Shown here: one piece after another, positions 14,538 through 23,410 of the stretch
Layout: each line of letters begins with the position of its first letter
How positions within the stretch are numbered: the first letter of the stretch is position 1
Source: an uncultured Synergistaceae bacterium
GTDB taxonomy: Bacteria; Synergistota; Synergistia; Synergistales; Dethiosulfovibrionaceae
DNA length: 27,551 nucleotides
Direction: 5' to 3'
Assembly (NCBI GenBank): GCA_902489135.1
Contig: CABTYW010000021.1
Span: 1 to 27,551, forward strand
Position numbers and translations under genes: made by a program
Notes under the pieces: model-generated
What the model saw: only the letters and a program-made list of their open reading frames with translations
Database searches by the model: none
What the model was told of the DNA's origin: nothing

Positions 14538-16472
14538 TTAACGGGCCAGGCGGAATTTCTTTATGGGAACGCGGGGCAGACTTTCCGGAATTCTCCAATT
14601 GGGACGTCCGATGACGCGACCGTCCAGGATGACCACTCTGCCGTGGTCGCCGGGCGCCCGAACCAGTCTGCCGGCGGCTTGGCGAAGCTGCATTTTCGCC
14701 GCGGGCAAAACGACTTTCATGAAGTTCTCTTTGCCCTCCAACTGGGCGCGGGCGGCGCCCACGGGATCGTCGGGATGGGGAAAGGGAATCCGGTCGATGA
14801 TAACCTGAGTCAACGCCTCGCCGGGCACGTCAATGCCCTCGCGAAAGGACGCCATGCCGACCAGAACGCTGCGTTCCCGCTCTCTGAACAGCTCAAGGAG
14901 CTCCGAGCGCGGCAGGTCGCCTTGAACGAGAATATTCAGCCCGTCGGTGTCGGCGTTTTTTTTGAGATAATCGGAAACCGCGGCAAGCAATTTTTTCGAC
15001 GAAAGCAAAATCAGCGTGGCGCCGCCGTTGTCCCGGGCGTACTTTCGACACACGCGGGCCACGGCGTCGCCGTAGCCTTCCGAAAGGGCGGTCATGCTCA
15101 AATCCACGATGTTCACTTCCATTTGATGCGCCAGATCGAAAGGCGAATCGAAAATCAGCGTCTGGTCGGGCACCATGCCCGTCTCGTTCGCCCAGTATTC
15201 AAAGGAATGATCCACCGTCAGCGTGGCCGACAGAGCGACGACTTTCACGTTCTCGTCGTCGAAGGCCTGCGGAATGAGATCGCTTCCCGCCACACAGGAG
15301 CTTTTCAGCGCCCCGCCGTCGCGCCAGTAAGCCCATTGGGGATAGTTATCGGCGCAGCTGCACCACTGCAGCGAATTTCGGTACTGAGAAAGTTCGTTGT
15401 TCCAAAGGGTGATTTTCCCGTCGTCGCGCAGCGCTCCGCCGCCGAAAACTCCCGCATTCTCAGCCGCTTCTTTCAGGTCGTCGAGACGGCTGAGCAGCGA
15501 ATCGCAGCGTCCCAGCAGCTCGGCGGTTTCACCCTTCAGTGCGTCGGGATAGCGCGAAAATCCTTTGCCGTCGGGAAGGGCTGAAGCCAGATGCTCGAAC
15601 AGTCCCGAAGAAATTCTTCCCAGATCGGCCACCTTGGCGGCAAAAGACGACGGATTTTCCCCCACGCTCCTCAGCAGAGAGCCCTCCACCGTGTCCAGTT
15701 TGGGGGCGCGCCGAATGAGCCTCTGCCAGTCCCGGCCGTCCACGGTGATCTGCATCACCGAGCGCGCGGCCTCCTCCATTTTATGGGCCTCGTCGCACAG
15801 GACCAGCTCGTAGGGAGCGGGAAAACTCTTTTTCTGTGCCAGCACATAGGAAAAAAACACGTGATAATTGGCCACCACAATGCGCCAATGCTGACAGTCC
15901 CGCAGCACTTTCGCGTAAAAGCAGTGGTCGCGCTGGGGACACTGCGCTCCCAGGCACGTCAGATAGGACGAGGCGATGCGTTCCTTCGCCGGATGGGAGT
16001 CCGGCAGCCCCAACTCGCTCAAATCACCGGTTTCGGTGCTGTAGAGCCACTGGCCGATGTCCCGCGACACTTGGCCGCGATCACCGCCGAAATCGAGAAA
16101 ACCCTCTCGGCTGATCTCCAGGGCTTTTCTCAGACAGGCGTAGTTTCCCCGTCCCTTCAGCAGCCCGTAAGGCAGCTCCATTCCCAAAACGTCCAGAAGC
16201 ACCGGAATGTCCTTGCCGATGAGCTGTTCCTGAAGGGTGATGCCCGACGTGAGGACCAGCACGGTGGAGTTGTTGGAGGTCGCCCACTCCATGGCGGGAA
16301 TGAGCATGGCGTAGGTCTTGCCGATGCCCGTGGGCGCCTCGGCCGCAAGGAGATGGAGCCCCGTCCTGAGAAACTGTTCTATTTTTTCTGCCAGCGCCTG
16401 TTGTTGCGGCCGGTAGTCGAAGTGAGGAAGTCGCTGTTTGAGAATTCCGTCGGAACCAAAAAAATCTTCCAT
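14538..16472 (-). CDS. DinG/XPD-type ATP-dependent DNA helicase with Fe-S cluster
   Basis: A 644-residue superfamily 2 helicase, likely 5'-3' on DNA and acting in repair or resolving R-loops and structured DNA. Walker A is EAPTGIGKT at 45-53; the DEAH box is at 227-230. Four cysteines for a [4Fe-4S] cluster are C113 (GNYAC), C173, C178 and C184 (TCLGAQC...HC), the spacing of the DinG/YoaA group. C-terminal helicase motifs include 'VVALSATLT', 'FDSPFDL', 'VLVGMASFREGIDVPGE' and 'QAAGRLVRAPGDHGRVVILDGR' (motif VI: QxxGRLIR type). No exonuclease domain precedes it, unlike the DinG of Bacillus. The ATG at 16472 has GGTGA 6 bases upstream. It is divergent from rpsT and upstream of the rpmH promoter; no clear terminator was found in 14447-14537. 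Confidence 0.9.
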   Translation of the reverse strand: MEDFFGSDGILKQRLPHFDYRPQQQALAEKIEQFLRTGLHLLAAEAPTGIGKTYAMLIPAMEWATSNNSTVLVLTSGITLQEQLIGKDIPVLLDVLGMELPYGLLKGRGNYACLRKALEISREGFLDFGGDRGQVSRDIGQWLYSTETGDLSELGLPDSHPAKERIASSYLTCLGAQCPQRDHCFYAKVLRDCQHWRIVVANYHVFFSYVLAQKKSFPAPYELVLCDEAHKMEEAARSVMQITVDGRDWQRLIRRAPKLDTVEGSLLRSVGENPSSFAAKVADLGRISSGLFEHLASALPDGKGFSRYPDALKGETAELLGRCDSLLSRLDDLKEAAENAGVFGGGALRDDGKITLWNNELSQYRNSLQWCSCADNYPQWAYWRDGGALKSSCVAGSDLIPQAFDDENVKVVALSATLTVDHSFEYWANETGMVPDQTLIFDSPFDLAHQMEVNIVDLSMTALSEGYGDAVARVCRKYARDNGGATLILLSSKKLLAAVSDYLKKNADTDGLNILVQGDLPRSELLELFRERERSVLVGMASFREGIDVPGEALTQVIIDRIPFPHPDDPVGAARAQLEGKENFMKVVLPAAKMQLRQAAGRLVRAPGDHGRVVILDGRVIGRPNWRIPESLPRVPIKKFRLAR

Positions 16473-16606
16473 GCAATCACCGTTATTTTCTGATAGAATG
16501 GTAAAATATCGTCGGTTGTCTCCATATTTCGGCTCTGCCCCGCAAACGTCCGAGGCCGCAGCGTCTTTTTATTTTACAATTTTTCCGGCAAAATATCATT
16601 GGCCTG

Positions 16607-16636
16607 TTGCGATTTGTCCATGAAACGTGGTAGAAT
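16607..16636 (+). promoter_or_regulatory. Promoter of rpsT
   Basis: TTGCGA (16607-16612) and TAGAAT (16631-16636) are 18 bases apart, and TGG precedes the -10 (TGGTAGAAT, an extended -10). It lies about 37 bases before the start codon, in the short divergent region shared with the helicase gene. Confidence 0.65.
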
Positions 16637-16672
16637 TCTTACTGTTTAATCGGAGGAGGTGAAGTACAAAAA

Positions 16673-16963
16673 ATGCCGAACAAAAAATCTGCAATGAAGC
16701 GCGTCCGCACGGCTGAAAGAAACCGTCTTTATAACCGCTTCTGGAAGACCCGCTGCAAGACGGCTCTGAAGAAGGTTCTGGCCGACGCCGAAAAGGGCGA
16801 TGCCGAAACTGCCGTCGCCAGTCTCAATGTCGCACAGTCCGTTTTCGACAAAGCCGTCGTCAAGGGCGTGATTCACCGCAACACCGCCGCCCGCAAAAAG
16901 GCGCTGATGACCGCCAAGGTGAAAGCCCTCTCCGCTTCAGCAGCCCCCGCCGAATCGAAGTAA
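16673..16963 (+). CDS. rpsT: Ribosomal protein S20
   Basis: A 96-residue basic, helical 30S subunit protein that binds 16S rRNA early in assembly. The start 'MPNKKSAMKRVRTAERNRLYN' contains the family opening (KKSAMKRVRTAERNR), and 'KGVIHRNTAARKKA' is the conserved C-terminal block. An alanine-rich tail makes it slightly longer than the usual 86-90 residues. The ATG at 16673 has GGAGGAGGTGA upstream. It is monocistronic, with a strong terminator, and converges on holA. S20 can repress its own translation in some bacteria; nothing here shows this. Confidence 0.96.
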   Translation: MPNKKSAMKRVRTAERNRLYNRFWKTRCKTALKKVLADAEKGDAETAVASLNVAQSVFDKAVVKGVIHRNTAARKKALMTAKVKALSASAAPAESK

Positions 16964-16987
16964 AGCCTCTCTGAAAACGGCACAATC

Positions 16988-17037
16988 AAAGACGCCGTAA
17001 AAACGATCTTTGCGATCGTTTTTACGGCGTCTTTTTT
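16988..17037. terminator. Bidirectional terminator between rpsT and holA
   Basis: A perfect 18-base stem (16991-17008 with 17014-17031; GACGCCGTAAAAACGATC and its complement) has the 5-base loop TTTGC. T6 follows on the plus strand (17032-17037), and flanking AAA at 16988-16990 gives a shorter T run on the minus strand. It ends rpsT and probably also the holA transcript. Confidence 0.88.
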
Positions 17038-17053
17038 CTTTTTCGCATGCCCT

Positions 17054-17968
17054 TCAGCGCCGCGCCCGCGACAGAACCGCACACGTCAGCGCCTCAAAGC
17101 CGTCCCATCCCGCGCCGTCGCCGGTCCGCTCGCTCCAGGAAAGGCGAAGCAGCTCAGCCAGCCACGCCGACAGAAGCGTTCTGCCGTAATGCGAGGCCAT
17201 GGATCGGGCGATTTTGGTCTGATAGGGCGTCAGCGTCAGCGCCCCGGCGGCTCCCTCTCCCAAGCAGGCCACCATACAGGCGCCGCGCACGCGTTTGTGC
17301 ACCGCCGAAAGCACGGGAAACACATCGCCGTCTTCGCGGAGGTCTTTCAGGGCCTTCAGTGCGCCGGAAACACTGCAGTCCGCCAGGGCGCCCAAAAGGT
17401 TGAGAAGGGCCTTGCCGCCCTCATCCATGGACAGTTCGGCCACAAGCTCCCGGGTGATGCGCCCGTTGCCTGCCGCTGCGCGCAACTTATCGGTCTCGGC
17501 CCGCAACTCCTCCTCGTCCTCGATCCACTCCACCAGCAGTTCCGCGGCGGCGAAATCCATTGCCGCTCCCTTCTCCCGGGCGATTTTCTGAAGCCATCGG
17601 GCGCGGGCGGAGGGCCAATAGGGCGCCGACTCGTAAGTGATCGCCGATGCGACAGATGCGGCATTGCCCAGCTCCTTGTGCAGCGGCTTCTCGGAAAAGA
17701 TGAGAAACACGGCGTCGGCATCGCCGGATTCCACGCGCGGGAAATACTCCGGCGGCAGAGGACCCAGGGATTTTCCGTCGTCGATCTCAAAAATGCGACG
17801 CTGCGCGAAAAGCCCGGGCGTCATGGCCTCGTGAAACAGGTCGTGCCAATCTGCCGTCTCGAGACGCCGGTCGAGAACGTACCCCTTCTTCAAAAGTCTC
17901 TCCAGCGTCTCGCGGCGCAGGCGGGGCTGAGCTCCTGCAGGCGCCGTGATCAGCAGCAGCGCGGGCAT
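17054..17968 (-). CDS. holA: DNA polymerase III subunit delta
   Basis: A 304-residue clamp-loader subunit that opens the beta sliding clamp during DNA replication. The sequence shows the diverged AAA+ layout of delta: an N-terminal domain opening 'ALLLITAPAGAQPRLRRETLERLL', a middle with 'DADAVFLIFSEKPL', a lid region rich in charged helices ('WIEDEEELRAETDKL'), and a C-terminal collar with 'FPVLSAVHKRVRG' and 'LTPYQTKIARSMASHYG'. It is slightly short for the family (about 330-340). Its ATG directly follows the leuS TAA stop, with GGTGGTGAAG in the leuS end as ribosome site, so the genes are coupled. leuS-holA linkage is common. Delta proteins diverge strongly, so the call rests on both sequence and context. 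Confidence 0.87.
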   Translation of the reverse strand: MPALLLITAPAGAQPRLRRETLERLLKKGYVLDRRLETADWHDLFHEAMTPGLFAQRRIFEIDDGKSLGPLPPEYFPRVESGDADAVFLIFSEKPLHKELGNAASVASAITYESAPYWPSARARWLQKIAREKGAAMDFAAAELLVEWIEDEEELRAETDKLRAAAGNGRITRELVAELSMDEGGKALLNLLGALADCSVSGALKALKDLREDGDVFPVLSAVHKRVRGACMVACLGEGAAGALTLTPYQTKIARSMASHYGRTLLSAWLAELLRLSWSERTGDGAGWDGFEALTCAVLSRARR

Positions 17969-20476
17969 TTACTTCACCACCAGGTTGACCAGCTTTCCGG
18001 GCACCACCACGGTCTTGACTACGGTGAGGCCCTCAAGGCGCCGACGGACCGCGTCGTTTTCCAGAACGGCCTTCAGCAAGGCCTCTTTATCCAACCCCGC
18101 GGGCAGCAGAAGTTTCTCGCGCACCTTTCCGTTAAACTGCACGGGAACAGTGGTCGTGGCGTCCGCAATCATATCTTCGTCGTAAACGGGCCACGAAGCC
18201 TTGGAGACGCTGGGCTCGTTGCCCAGCAGGGTCCACAGTTCTTCGCCCATGTGCGGCGCGTAGCACGAAAGCATGCGCACAAAGGGATCGGCCATGCGGC
18301 GATAACAGCAGTCATAGCCCGCAGCTTTGTTGATGAGCACCATCATCTGAGAGATGGCGGTGTTGAAACTCAGCGCTTCCGTGTCCTCCCCCACCTTTTT
18401 GACGGTCTTGTGAAGCAGCCGGTTCAGCGACGGAGGCAGCGGCGCGTCACTGAGCGGCTGAGTGCAGACCTTCCAGACTTTCTGGAGAAAACGGTGCACC
18501 CCTTGAAGCCCCTGAGTGGACCAGGGTTTGGACATCTGCAGAGGTCCCATGAACATCTCATAGAGCCGAAGCGTGTCGGCGCCGTAACGCTCAACGATCT
18601 CGTCGGGATTGATGACGTTTTTCAGCGACTTGGACATTTTAGACACGACGCGCTCAAGGCGCACCTTCGTCCCCTTCTCGATGAAAACGCCCGACGCGGG
18701 CTCTTCCACCTGATCGACGGGCACCAGCGATTTGTCGGGCCGCTGATAGGCAAAGGACGTAATCATTCCCTGATTGACCAGGCGCGCAAAGGGCTCGTCG
18801 GTGTTCACCAGCCCCAAATCGAAGAGCACTTTGTGCCAGAAACGGGCGTAGAGAAGGTGCAGGACAGCGTGTTCGGCGCCGCCCACGTAGAGGTCTACGG
18901 GCATCCAGTAGTCGATTTTGCTGCGGTCGGCGAATGCTTTGTCGTTGTGAGGATCGAGATAGCGCAGATAATACCAGCAGGATCCGGCCCACTGGGGCAT
19001 GGTGTTGGTCTCGCGCCGGGCCGGGGCGCCGCAGACGGGACACGTGCAGTTCACCCAGTCCTCCACGCCCGCCAGCGGCGACTCGCCCGTTCCCGTGGGC
19101 TCGTACTTGTTTACTTCGGGAAGGCGCAGCGGCAGCTCATCTTCCGGCACGGGGACAGTGCCGCAATGGGGGCAGTGGATCAGCGGAATGGGCTCGCCCC
19201 AGTAGCGCTGGCGCGAAAAAATCCAGTCGCGCAGCTTGTAGTTTACGGCCTTTTTGCCTTTGCCGCAGGCTTCAAGGCGCTCCAGCGCGGCGGCAACGGC
19301 GTCGGAAGTGTTCAGGCCGTTCATAAAGTCGGAATTGACGTGAGGTCCGTCGCCCTCATAGGCGGCGTGCTGTACGTCGCCGCCCGAGACCACCTCGACG
19401 ACGGGCAGATTGAACTTCACGGCGAACTCCCAATCCCTTGAGTCGTGGGCGGGCACGGCCATAATGGCGCCGGTGCCGTAGGAGATCAGCACATAATCGG
19501 AAATCCAGATGGGGATTTTCGCGCCGTTCAAAGGATGAACGGCGTAGGCGCCGGTGAACACGCCGGTTTTGTCTTTGTTGAGGTCGGTGCGTTCCAGATC
19601 GGATTTGAGCGCCGCCTGCTGCACGTACCGCTCAACGGCCTCGCGGCACTGCGGAGCCGTAATTTCCTTCACCAGGGGATGCTCCGGCGAAAGCACCATG
19701 TAGGTCACGCCGTACAGCGTATCGGGGCGGGTGGTGTAGACCGTCAGCTCGTCGCTGCGTCCGTCTATACCGAAATTCACTTCGGCGCCCACGCTTTTAC
19801 CGATCCAGTTGCGCTGCATGATCTTTATGGGTTCGGGCCAGTTCACCTTGTCGATGTCGGCCAGCAGCCGTTCGGCATAGTCGGTGATTTTCAGAACCCA
19901 CTGGCGCATATTCCGGCGGTACACCTGCGAGCCGCAGCGCTCGCAGTGGCCCTCCTTGACTTCTTCGTTGGCAAGGCCCGTCTTGCAGGAAGGACACCAG
20001 TTGATGGGGATCTGTCCCTCGTAGGCCAGACCTTTTTTGTACAGTTGCAGGAAAAACCACTGCGTCCAGCGATAATATTCGGGCGTACACGTGGAAATCT
20101 CACGATCCCAGTCATAGCTGAATCCCAAAGATTTGATCTGGCGGCGAAAGGCGTTGATGTTCTTCTCCGTGGTGATTTTGGGATGGGTCCCCGTTTTGAT
20201 GGCATAGTTTTCCGCCGGCAGCCCGAAGGAATCAAATCCCATGGGATGCAGGACGTTGAAGCCCTTCATGCGCATGCAACGGGAATAGATGTCGGTGGCC
20301 GTGTAGCCTTCGGGATGACCGACATGAAGGCCGGCGCCCGAAGGATAGGGAAACATATCCAACACGTAGAGGCGTCTGTCCGGTGCATAGGCGGGGTCTT
20401 CCGTCACTTTAAAGGTCCGGTGTTCGTCCCACCAGGCCTGCCATTTCTTTTCCAGTGTCCTGAAATCGTAATCCAT
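17969..20476 (-). CDS. leuS: Leucyl-tRNA synthetase
   Basis: An 835-residue class I synthetase that charges tRNA-Leu. The HIGH motif is HVGH at 51-54 (PSGAGLHVGHPEGY) and KMSKS is near 612-616 (SKMSKSLKNVINPDEIV). The inserted editing domain lies between about 220 and 410, with 'TTRPDTLYG' and 'VPAHDSRDWEFA' as proofreading signatures. Zinc-knuckle cysteines occur near 165-185 (CPSC...CERC) and 425-475 (CPHC...CPVC). The C-terminal anticodon-binding domain ends 'VKTVVVPGKLVNLVVK'. The ATG at 20476 is preceded by GGAAGGA at a rather long spacing of about 12 bases. It is preceded by its own extended -10 promoter and followed without a gap by holA. Confidence 0.96.
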   Translation of the reverse strand: MDYDFRTLEKKWQAWWDEHRTFKVTEDPAYAPDRRLYVLDMFPYPSGAGLHVGHPEGYTATDIYSRCMRMKGFNVLHPMGFDSFGLPAENYAIKTGTHPKITTEKNINAFRRQIKSLGFSYDWDREISTCTPEYYRWTQWFFLQLYKKGLAYEGQIPINWCPSCKTGLANEEVKEGHCERCGSQVYRRNMRQWVLKITDYAERLLADIDKVNWPEPIKIMQRNWIGKSVGAEVNFGIDGRSDELTVYTTRPDTLYGVTYMVLSPEHPLVKEITAPQCREAVERYVQQAALKSDLERTDLNKDKTGVFTGAYAVHPLNGAKIPIWISDYVLISYGTGAIMAVPAHDSRDWEFAVKFNLPVVEVVSGGDVQHAAYEGDGPHVNSDFMNGLNTSDAVAAALERLEACGKGKKAVNYKLRDWIFSRQRYWGEPIPLIHCPHCGTVPVPEDELPLRLPEVNKYEPTGTGESPLAGVEDWVNCTCPVCGAPARRETNTMPQWAGSCWYYLRYLDPHNDKAFADRSKIDYWMPVDLYVGGAEHAVLHLLYARFWHKVLFDLGLVNTDEPFARLVNQGMITSFAYQRPDKSLVPVDQVEEPASGVFIEKGTKVRLERVVSKMSKSLKNVINPDEIVERYGADTLRLYEMFMGPLQMSKPWSTQGLQGVHRFLQKVWKVCTQPLSDAPLPPSLNRLLHKTVKKVGEDTEALSFNTAISQMMVLINKAAGYDCCYRRMADPFVRMLSCYAPHMGEELWTLLGNEPSVSKASWPVYDEDMIADATTTVPVQFNGKVREKLLLPAGLDKEALLKAVLENDAVRRRLEGLTVVKTVVVPGKLVNLVVK

Positions 20477-20528
20477 TGTTCACAGCGTCCTTCCGATGCA
20501 ATTTTCCGCTTAGGGGAGAAACCACCTG

Positions 20529-20537
20529 ATTATAGCA
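20529..20537 (-). promoter_or_regulatory. Extended -10 promoter of leuS-holA
   Basis: On the minus strand TGCTATAAT gives a perfect TATAAT (20529-20534) with TGn before it, about 50 bases upstream of the leuS start and within the 75-base gap after radA. No good -35 was seen. The leader is too short for a T-box. Confidence 0.5.
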
Positions 20538-20551
20538 GTTTTCCGCCGTTT

Positions 20552-21925
20552 TCACTCATTTTTTGAAAAATTTCCATCCTTTGCCAAGGCCCGTTCCAAA
20601 GCTTCCGCCACGGAAGGCACCGCGATGAGGTGCAGTCCTCCGTCGGTCAGGGGCGGCTCTTCGCGGGAACTGATGACGGCGTGTTTAAAGCCGAGGCGGG
20701 CGGCCTCGCGCAGTCGAGGCGAAAGACCGGAGACGGGACGGACTTCTCCGGCCAACCCCACTTCGCCGATAAAGCAGGTTTCGGGCAGGGCGCTGCGTCC
20801 CGTCAGGGCCGAGGCCATGGCGGCCGTCACCGCCAAATCGCCCGCGGGATCGTGAATTTCCAGCCCCCCGGCCACGTTGCAGTACAGATCGACCCGTGAA
20901 GAGGGCACGCCGCAACGGCTTTGAAGGACGGCCAAAAGCATGCCCATCTTGTTGGTTCCAACGCCGATGCCCGCGCGCTTGGGATAGGCGAAGGCGCTCT
21001 CTCCCGCCAGAGCCTGAATTTCGGCCACCAGCGGACGGGAGCCCTCAAGGACAACGGCCATCACCACCCCCGAGACGGCGCCGTCGGAGCGGTTCCAATA
21101 CAGATAGCTGGGGTCGCGCACTTCCCACAATCCGTCGCCGCGCATCTCGAAAATGCCCATTTCATCGGTACCGCCGTAGCGGTTTTTGCTGGCGCGCAGC
21201 GTGCGGTAGGCCGAGGTGCGGTCGTCGGAGAACATGACCACGGCGTCGACCATGTGCTCCAGCAGCATGGGGCCGGCGATGCGGCCTTCCTTGGTGATGT
21301 GTCCCACCAAAACCATGGGCACGCCCCGCTCCTTGGCGAAGTTGACGCAAACCTGCGCCACGGCGCGCACCTGCGTGGGCGTTCCCGGCCAGCCGTCGGC
21401 CTGATTTGTTCTCATGGCCTGCACACTGTCCACGATCACCAGACGGTGATCCTTCACAAGCGACAGAGCCTCGTCAATGACAGTATGACAGCAGACGTCG
21501 AGACCTTCCTGAAGGATGCCCAGCCGCTTGGCCCGAAGTCCCAGCTGCGAGGGCGACTCCTCGCCCGACACGTAAAGGACGCGGGAGCCCGCGCAGGTCA
21601 TATGGCCGCACACCTGCAGCAGCAGCGTCGATTTTCCGATTCCCGGCTGTCCTCCCAGAAGGACGACGCCGCCGGGAACCCAGCCTCCGCCCAGAACGCG
21701 GTCAAGCTCGCCGAAACCCGACGAGAGCCTTTCGGGCGGCTTCAGCGCGCTGATGCTCTGCGAAGTGAGAATGCGCGCCTTTCCTTCGGCCGCCGCCGAC
21801 GGGGCGACGGGAATTTCCTCTTCCAGCGTTCCCCAGGCGCCGCAGCGGGGACAGCGTCCCGCGGGAACCAGCGAGACGTATCCGCACTCAATGCAGCTGT
21901 AACGCTTTCCTTCCTTTTTCGCCAT
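20552..21925 (-). CDS. radA: DNA repair protein RadA (Sms)
   Basis: A 457-residue RecA-like ATPase that drives branch migration of recombination intermediates. An N-terminal C4 zinc finger uses C11, C14, C25 and C28 (CIEC...CPRC). Walker A 'GGQPGIGKSTLL' is near residue 90, the Walker B-like 'HRLVIVDSVQAM' near 165, and the RadA-specific KNRYG motif (KNRFG type, 'SKNRYGGTDEMGIFEM') near 245. The C-terminal half is the Lon-protease-like domain ('CNVAGGLEIHDPAGDLAVTAAMASAL'; 'FIGEVGLAGEVRPV'), which lacks a protease catalytic site in this family. The ATG at 21925 has GGGGAG 5 bases upstream. It lies 15 bases after the adenosine-specific kinase gene, so the two are probably cotranscribed. Confidence 0.95.
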   Translation of the reverse strand: MAKKEGKRYSCIECGYVSLVPAGRCPRCGAWGTLEEEIPVAPSAAAEGKARILTSQSISALKPPERLSSGFGELDRVLGGGWVPGGVVLLGGQPGIGKSTLLLQVCGHMTCAGSRVLYVSGEESPSQLGLRAKRLGILQEGLDVCCHTVIDEALSLVKDHRLVIVDSVQAMRTNQADGWPGTPTQVRAVAQVCVNFAKERGVPMVLVGHITKEGRIAGPMLLEHMVDAVVMFSDDRTSAYRTLRASKNRYGGTDEMGIFEMRGDGLWEVRDPSYLYWNRSDGAVSGVVMAVVLEGSRPLVAEIQALAGESAFAYPKRAGIGVGTNKMGMLLAVLQSRCGVPSSRVDLYCNVAGGLEIHDPAGDLAVTAAMASALTGRSALPETCFIGEVGLAGEVRPVSGLSPRLREAARLGFKHAVISSREEPPLTDGGLHLIAVPSVAEALERALAKDGNFSKNE

Positions 21926-21940
21926 AACACTCCCCGGAGC

Positions 21941-22435
21941 CTAGCGCTTGTAGCCGATGACGTCGCTGAGCAGCGAACGACGGGCTTTGACGTCGTCGGC
22001 GTTTTCGACGCCCACGGGCGGAAAGCCGTCCACCACGCCCACGATACCCCGCCCCTGGGCGGTCTGAGCCACTATGATTTGAAGCGGATTGGCGGTAGCC
22101 GCAAAAACGCGGCACACTTCCTGGACGTTTTTGATGCGGTCAAGCACGTTGATGGGATAGGCGCCGCGCATGACGATAAAAAAGCTGTGCCCGCAGGCCA
22201 AATTCCCGGCGTTTTTCACCGCCAGATCCATCAGGGCCTTATCGTTGCCTTCGTAACGGATCTTGCAGTCGCCCGAAGCCTCGCAGAAGCCGATGCCGAA
22301 GCGAATGCCCGGACAGGCGGTGATCATCGCTTCGTACAGATCCTCCGCCGTTTTAATGAAATGGCTCTGTCCCACAATGACGTTGCAGTCCTCGGGAAAC
22401 TCCGCCTGCACAATGGAAAGTGTAATGTCAGCCAT
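21941..22435 (-). CDS. Adenosine-specific kinase family protein (PF04008)
   Basis: A 164-residue cytoplasmic protein of the family named adenosine-specific kinase (DUF355), best known from archaea and thermophilic bacteria. Family-like blocks are 'NVIVGQSHFIKTAEDLYEAM', 'GIRFGIGFCEASGDCKIRYEG', 'CGHSFFIVMRGAYPINVLD', and 'VCRVFAATANPLQIIVAQT' followed by 'GRGIVGVVDGFPPVGVE'. It would phosphorylate or bind adenosine or a related nucleoside; the activity rests on little biochemistry for the family. The ATG at 22435 has GGAGG about 10 bases upstream; a longer reading to 22471 adds a leader without conservation. It is first in the unit with radA and probably leuS-holA. The link to DNA repair is positional only. 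Confidence 0.85.
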   Translation of the reverse strand: MADITLSIVQAEFPEDCNVIVGQSHFIKTAEDLYEAMITACPGIRFGIGFCEASGDCKIRYEGNDKALMDLAVKNAGNLACGHSFFIVMRGAYPINVLDRIKNVQEVCRVFAATANPLQIIVAQTAQGRGIVGVVDGFPPVGVENADDVKARRSLLSDVIGYKR

Positions 22436-22560
22436 GATCTCGCGCCTCCATCGAAAAATATTTATGTCCATATCTATGATACAACAAAATTACGGCGGGC
22501 TGCACCTTCAAACAAAGACAAAAAATCATAACAGCCGGCACGGGCGGCGGTTTTCGGGGT

Positions 22561-22607
22561 ACAAAAAAACAAAAACGGGGATTCGCTTCTCGGCGATTCC
22601 CCGTTTT
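22561..22607 (-). terminator. Rho-independent terminator after ompH
   Basis: Arms AAAACGGGGATTCGC (22572-22586) and GCGATTCCCCGTTTT (22593-22607) pair with a single T-T mismatch and a 6-base loop. A T-rich run follows on the minus strand (22561-22571). It lies 14 bases after the stop codon. Confidence 0.85.
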
Positions 22608-22621
22608 GCACCGTCATTGAG

Positions 22622-23047
22622 TTATTTCTTTTTTTTCAGCTCGGCGACCACGTCGTCGGTGATGTCCTGTCCGCCAAACATGACGGCACCGATGTCAAGC
22701 ACCACGGTAATGCCCTTGTTCTTGGCGACGGTACGCACGGCGGCGCGAATTTCTTTGTAAATGGGCTCTTTCAGCTTAATCTCTTCCTGAGCCGCTTCCT
22801 GGCGCTTGCCCTGGATCATCTGGGCGCCCTGTTTTTTATCGGTCACCTTGTCAAGAGCGGTTTTCAGTTCCTGCTCCTTGGCGCGGTATACGGCCTCGAT
22901 GCGCTTGGAAACATCCTTGAAACGGGGATGGTTGACCAGCACTTTCTGCATGTCGGCAACGCCGATTTTTTCTGCCGCACAGGCTGCGCCGGCAAGGGCG
23001 AAAACCACGACGGCAAGCAGGGGAACGATGCGGAAAAATTTTTTCAT
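22622..23047 (-). CDS. OmpH/Skp family periplasmic chaperone
   Basis: A 141-residue secreted protein. The signal peptide is residues 1-24 (MKKFFRIVPLL..., cleavage likely after ACA). The mature part starts with the family block 'EKIGVADMQKVLVNHPRFKDV', then a long charged coiled-coil ('RIEAVYRAKEQELKTALDKV' to 'EEIKLKEPIYKEI'), and returns to 'VAKNKGITVVLDIGAVMFGGQDITDDV'. This tentacle layout binds unfolded outer-membrane proteins. It is slightly shorter than E. coli Skp. The ATG at 23047 follows AGGAGG by 11 bases. It is monocistronic, with its own promoter and terminator, whereas the gene often sits beside bamA or lpxD in other diderms. It is the clearest marker here of an outer membrane. 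Confidence 0.9.
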   Translation of the reverse strand: MKKFFRIVPLLAVVVFALAGAACAAEKIGVADMQKVLVNHPRFKDVSKRIEAVYRAKEQELKTALDKVTDKKQGAQMIQGKRQEAAQEEIKLKEPIYKEIRAAVRTVAKNKGITVVLDIGAVMFGGQDITDDVVAELKKKK

Positions 23048-23094
23048 CTTTATGGGAACCTCCTCAAGTATTTTACTCTAGCTTACAGTGTCCG

Positions 23095-23123
23095 ATTTTA
23101 TCACAGTGAACCTCGCGCGTCCA
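23095..23123 (-). promoter_or_regulatory. Promoter of ompH
   Basis: TGGACG (23118-23123) and TAAAAT (23095-23100) are 17 bases apart on the minus strand, with TGA before the -10 (an extended -10), about 45 bases before the start codon. Confidence 0.55.
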
Positions 23124-23328
23124 GAGCACGGGAGGGACGGCGCATTTTTTCCGCTTTCAGTGTCGGAACCGCTTTGAGCGGGGGGCCGCATCATCGTCGG
23201 CGGCGCCCCGTTTTCAGGGCTATGATGTTCATGGAAGCCTCCCGGGGGCGGTGGGTTTTCAGCCGAAGTTATTGTATGGGGACTCGCCTTTTTCTTCGGT
23301 GGGGGAGCCGTGGGGACGATCCATGACG

Positions 23329-23351
23329 ACGCCATGGGACGGCGTTTTTTT
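23329..23351 (+). terminator. Weak plus-strand terminator-like hairpin with no gene upstream
   Basis: ACGCC (23329-23333) pairs with GGCGT (23341-23345) around a 7-base loop, followed by a T7 run. The stem is short. No plus-strand gene precedes it, so it would only make sense for a small RNA starting between about 23150 and 23300, or by chance. Confidence 0.3.
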
Positions 23352-23410
23352 CGCGCCCCCGGGTATTGAGGTACAAAGGCGTCGGCCTTCATTTTTCCGT
23401 CGCTTTTCTT

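Noticed and set aside
17189..19441. A 750-codon open frame on the plus strand
   Set aside because: It lies antisense to holA and leuS, both clear matches. Its histidine/glycine/arginine-rich translation resembles no family and arises from GC-rich codon bias.
20921..22531. A 536-codon open frame on the plus strand
   Set aside because: It is antisense to radA and the adenosine-specific kinase gene, with no family resemblance or ribosome site.
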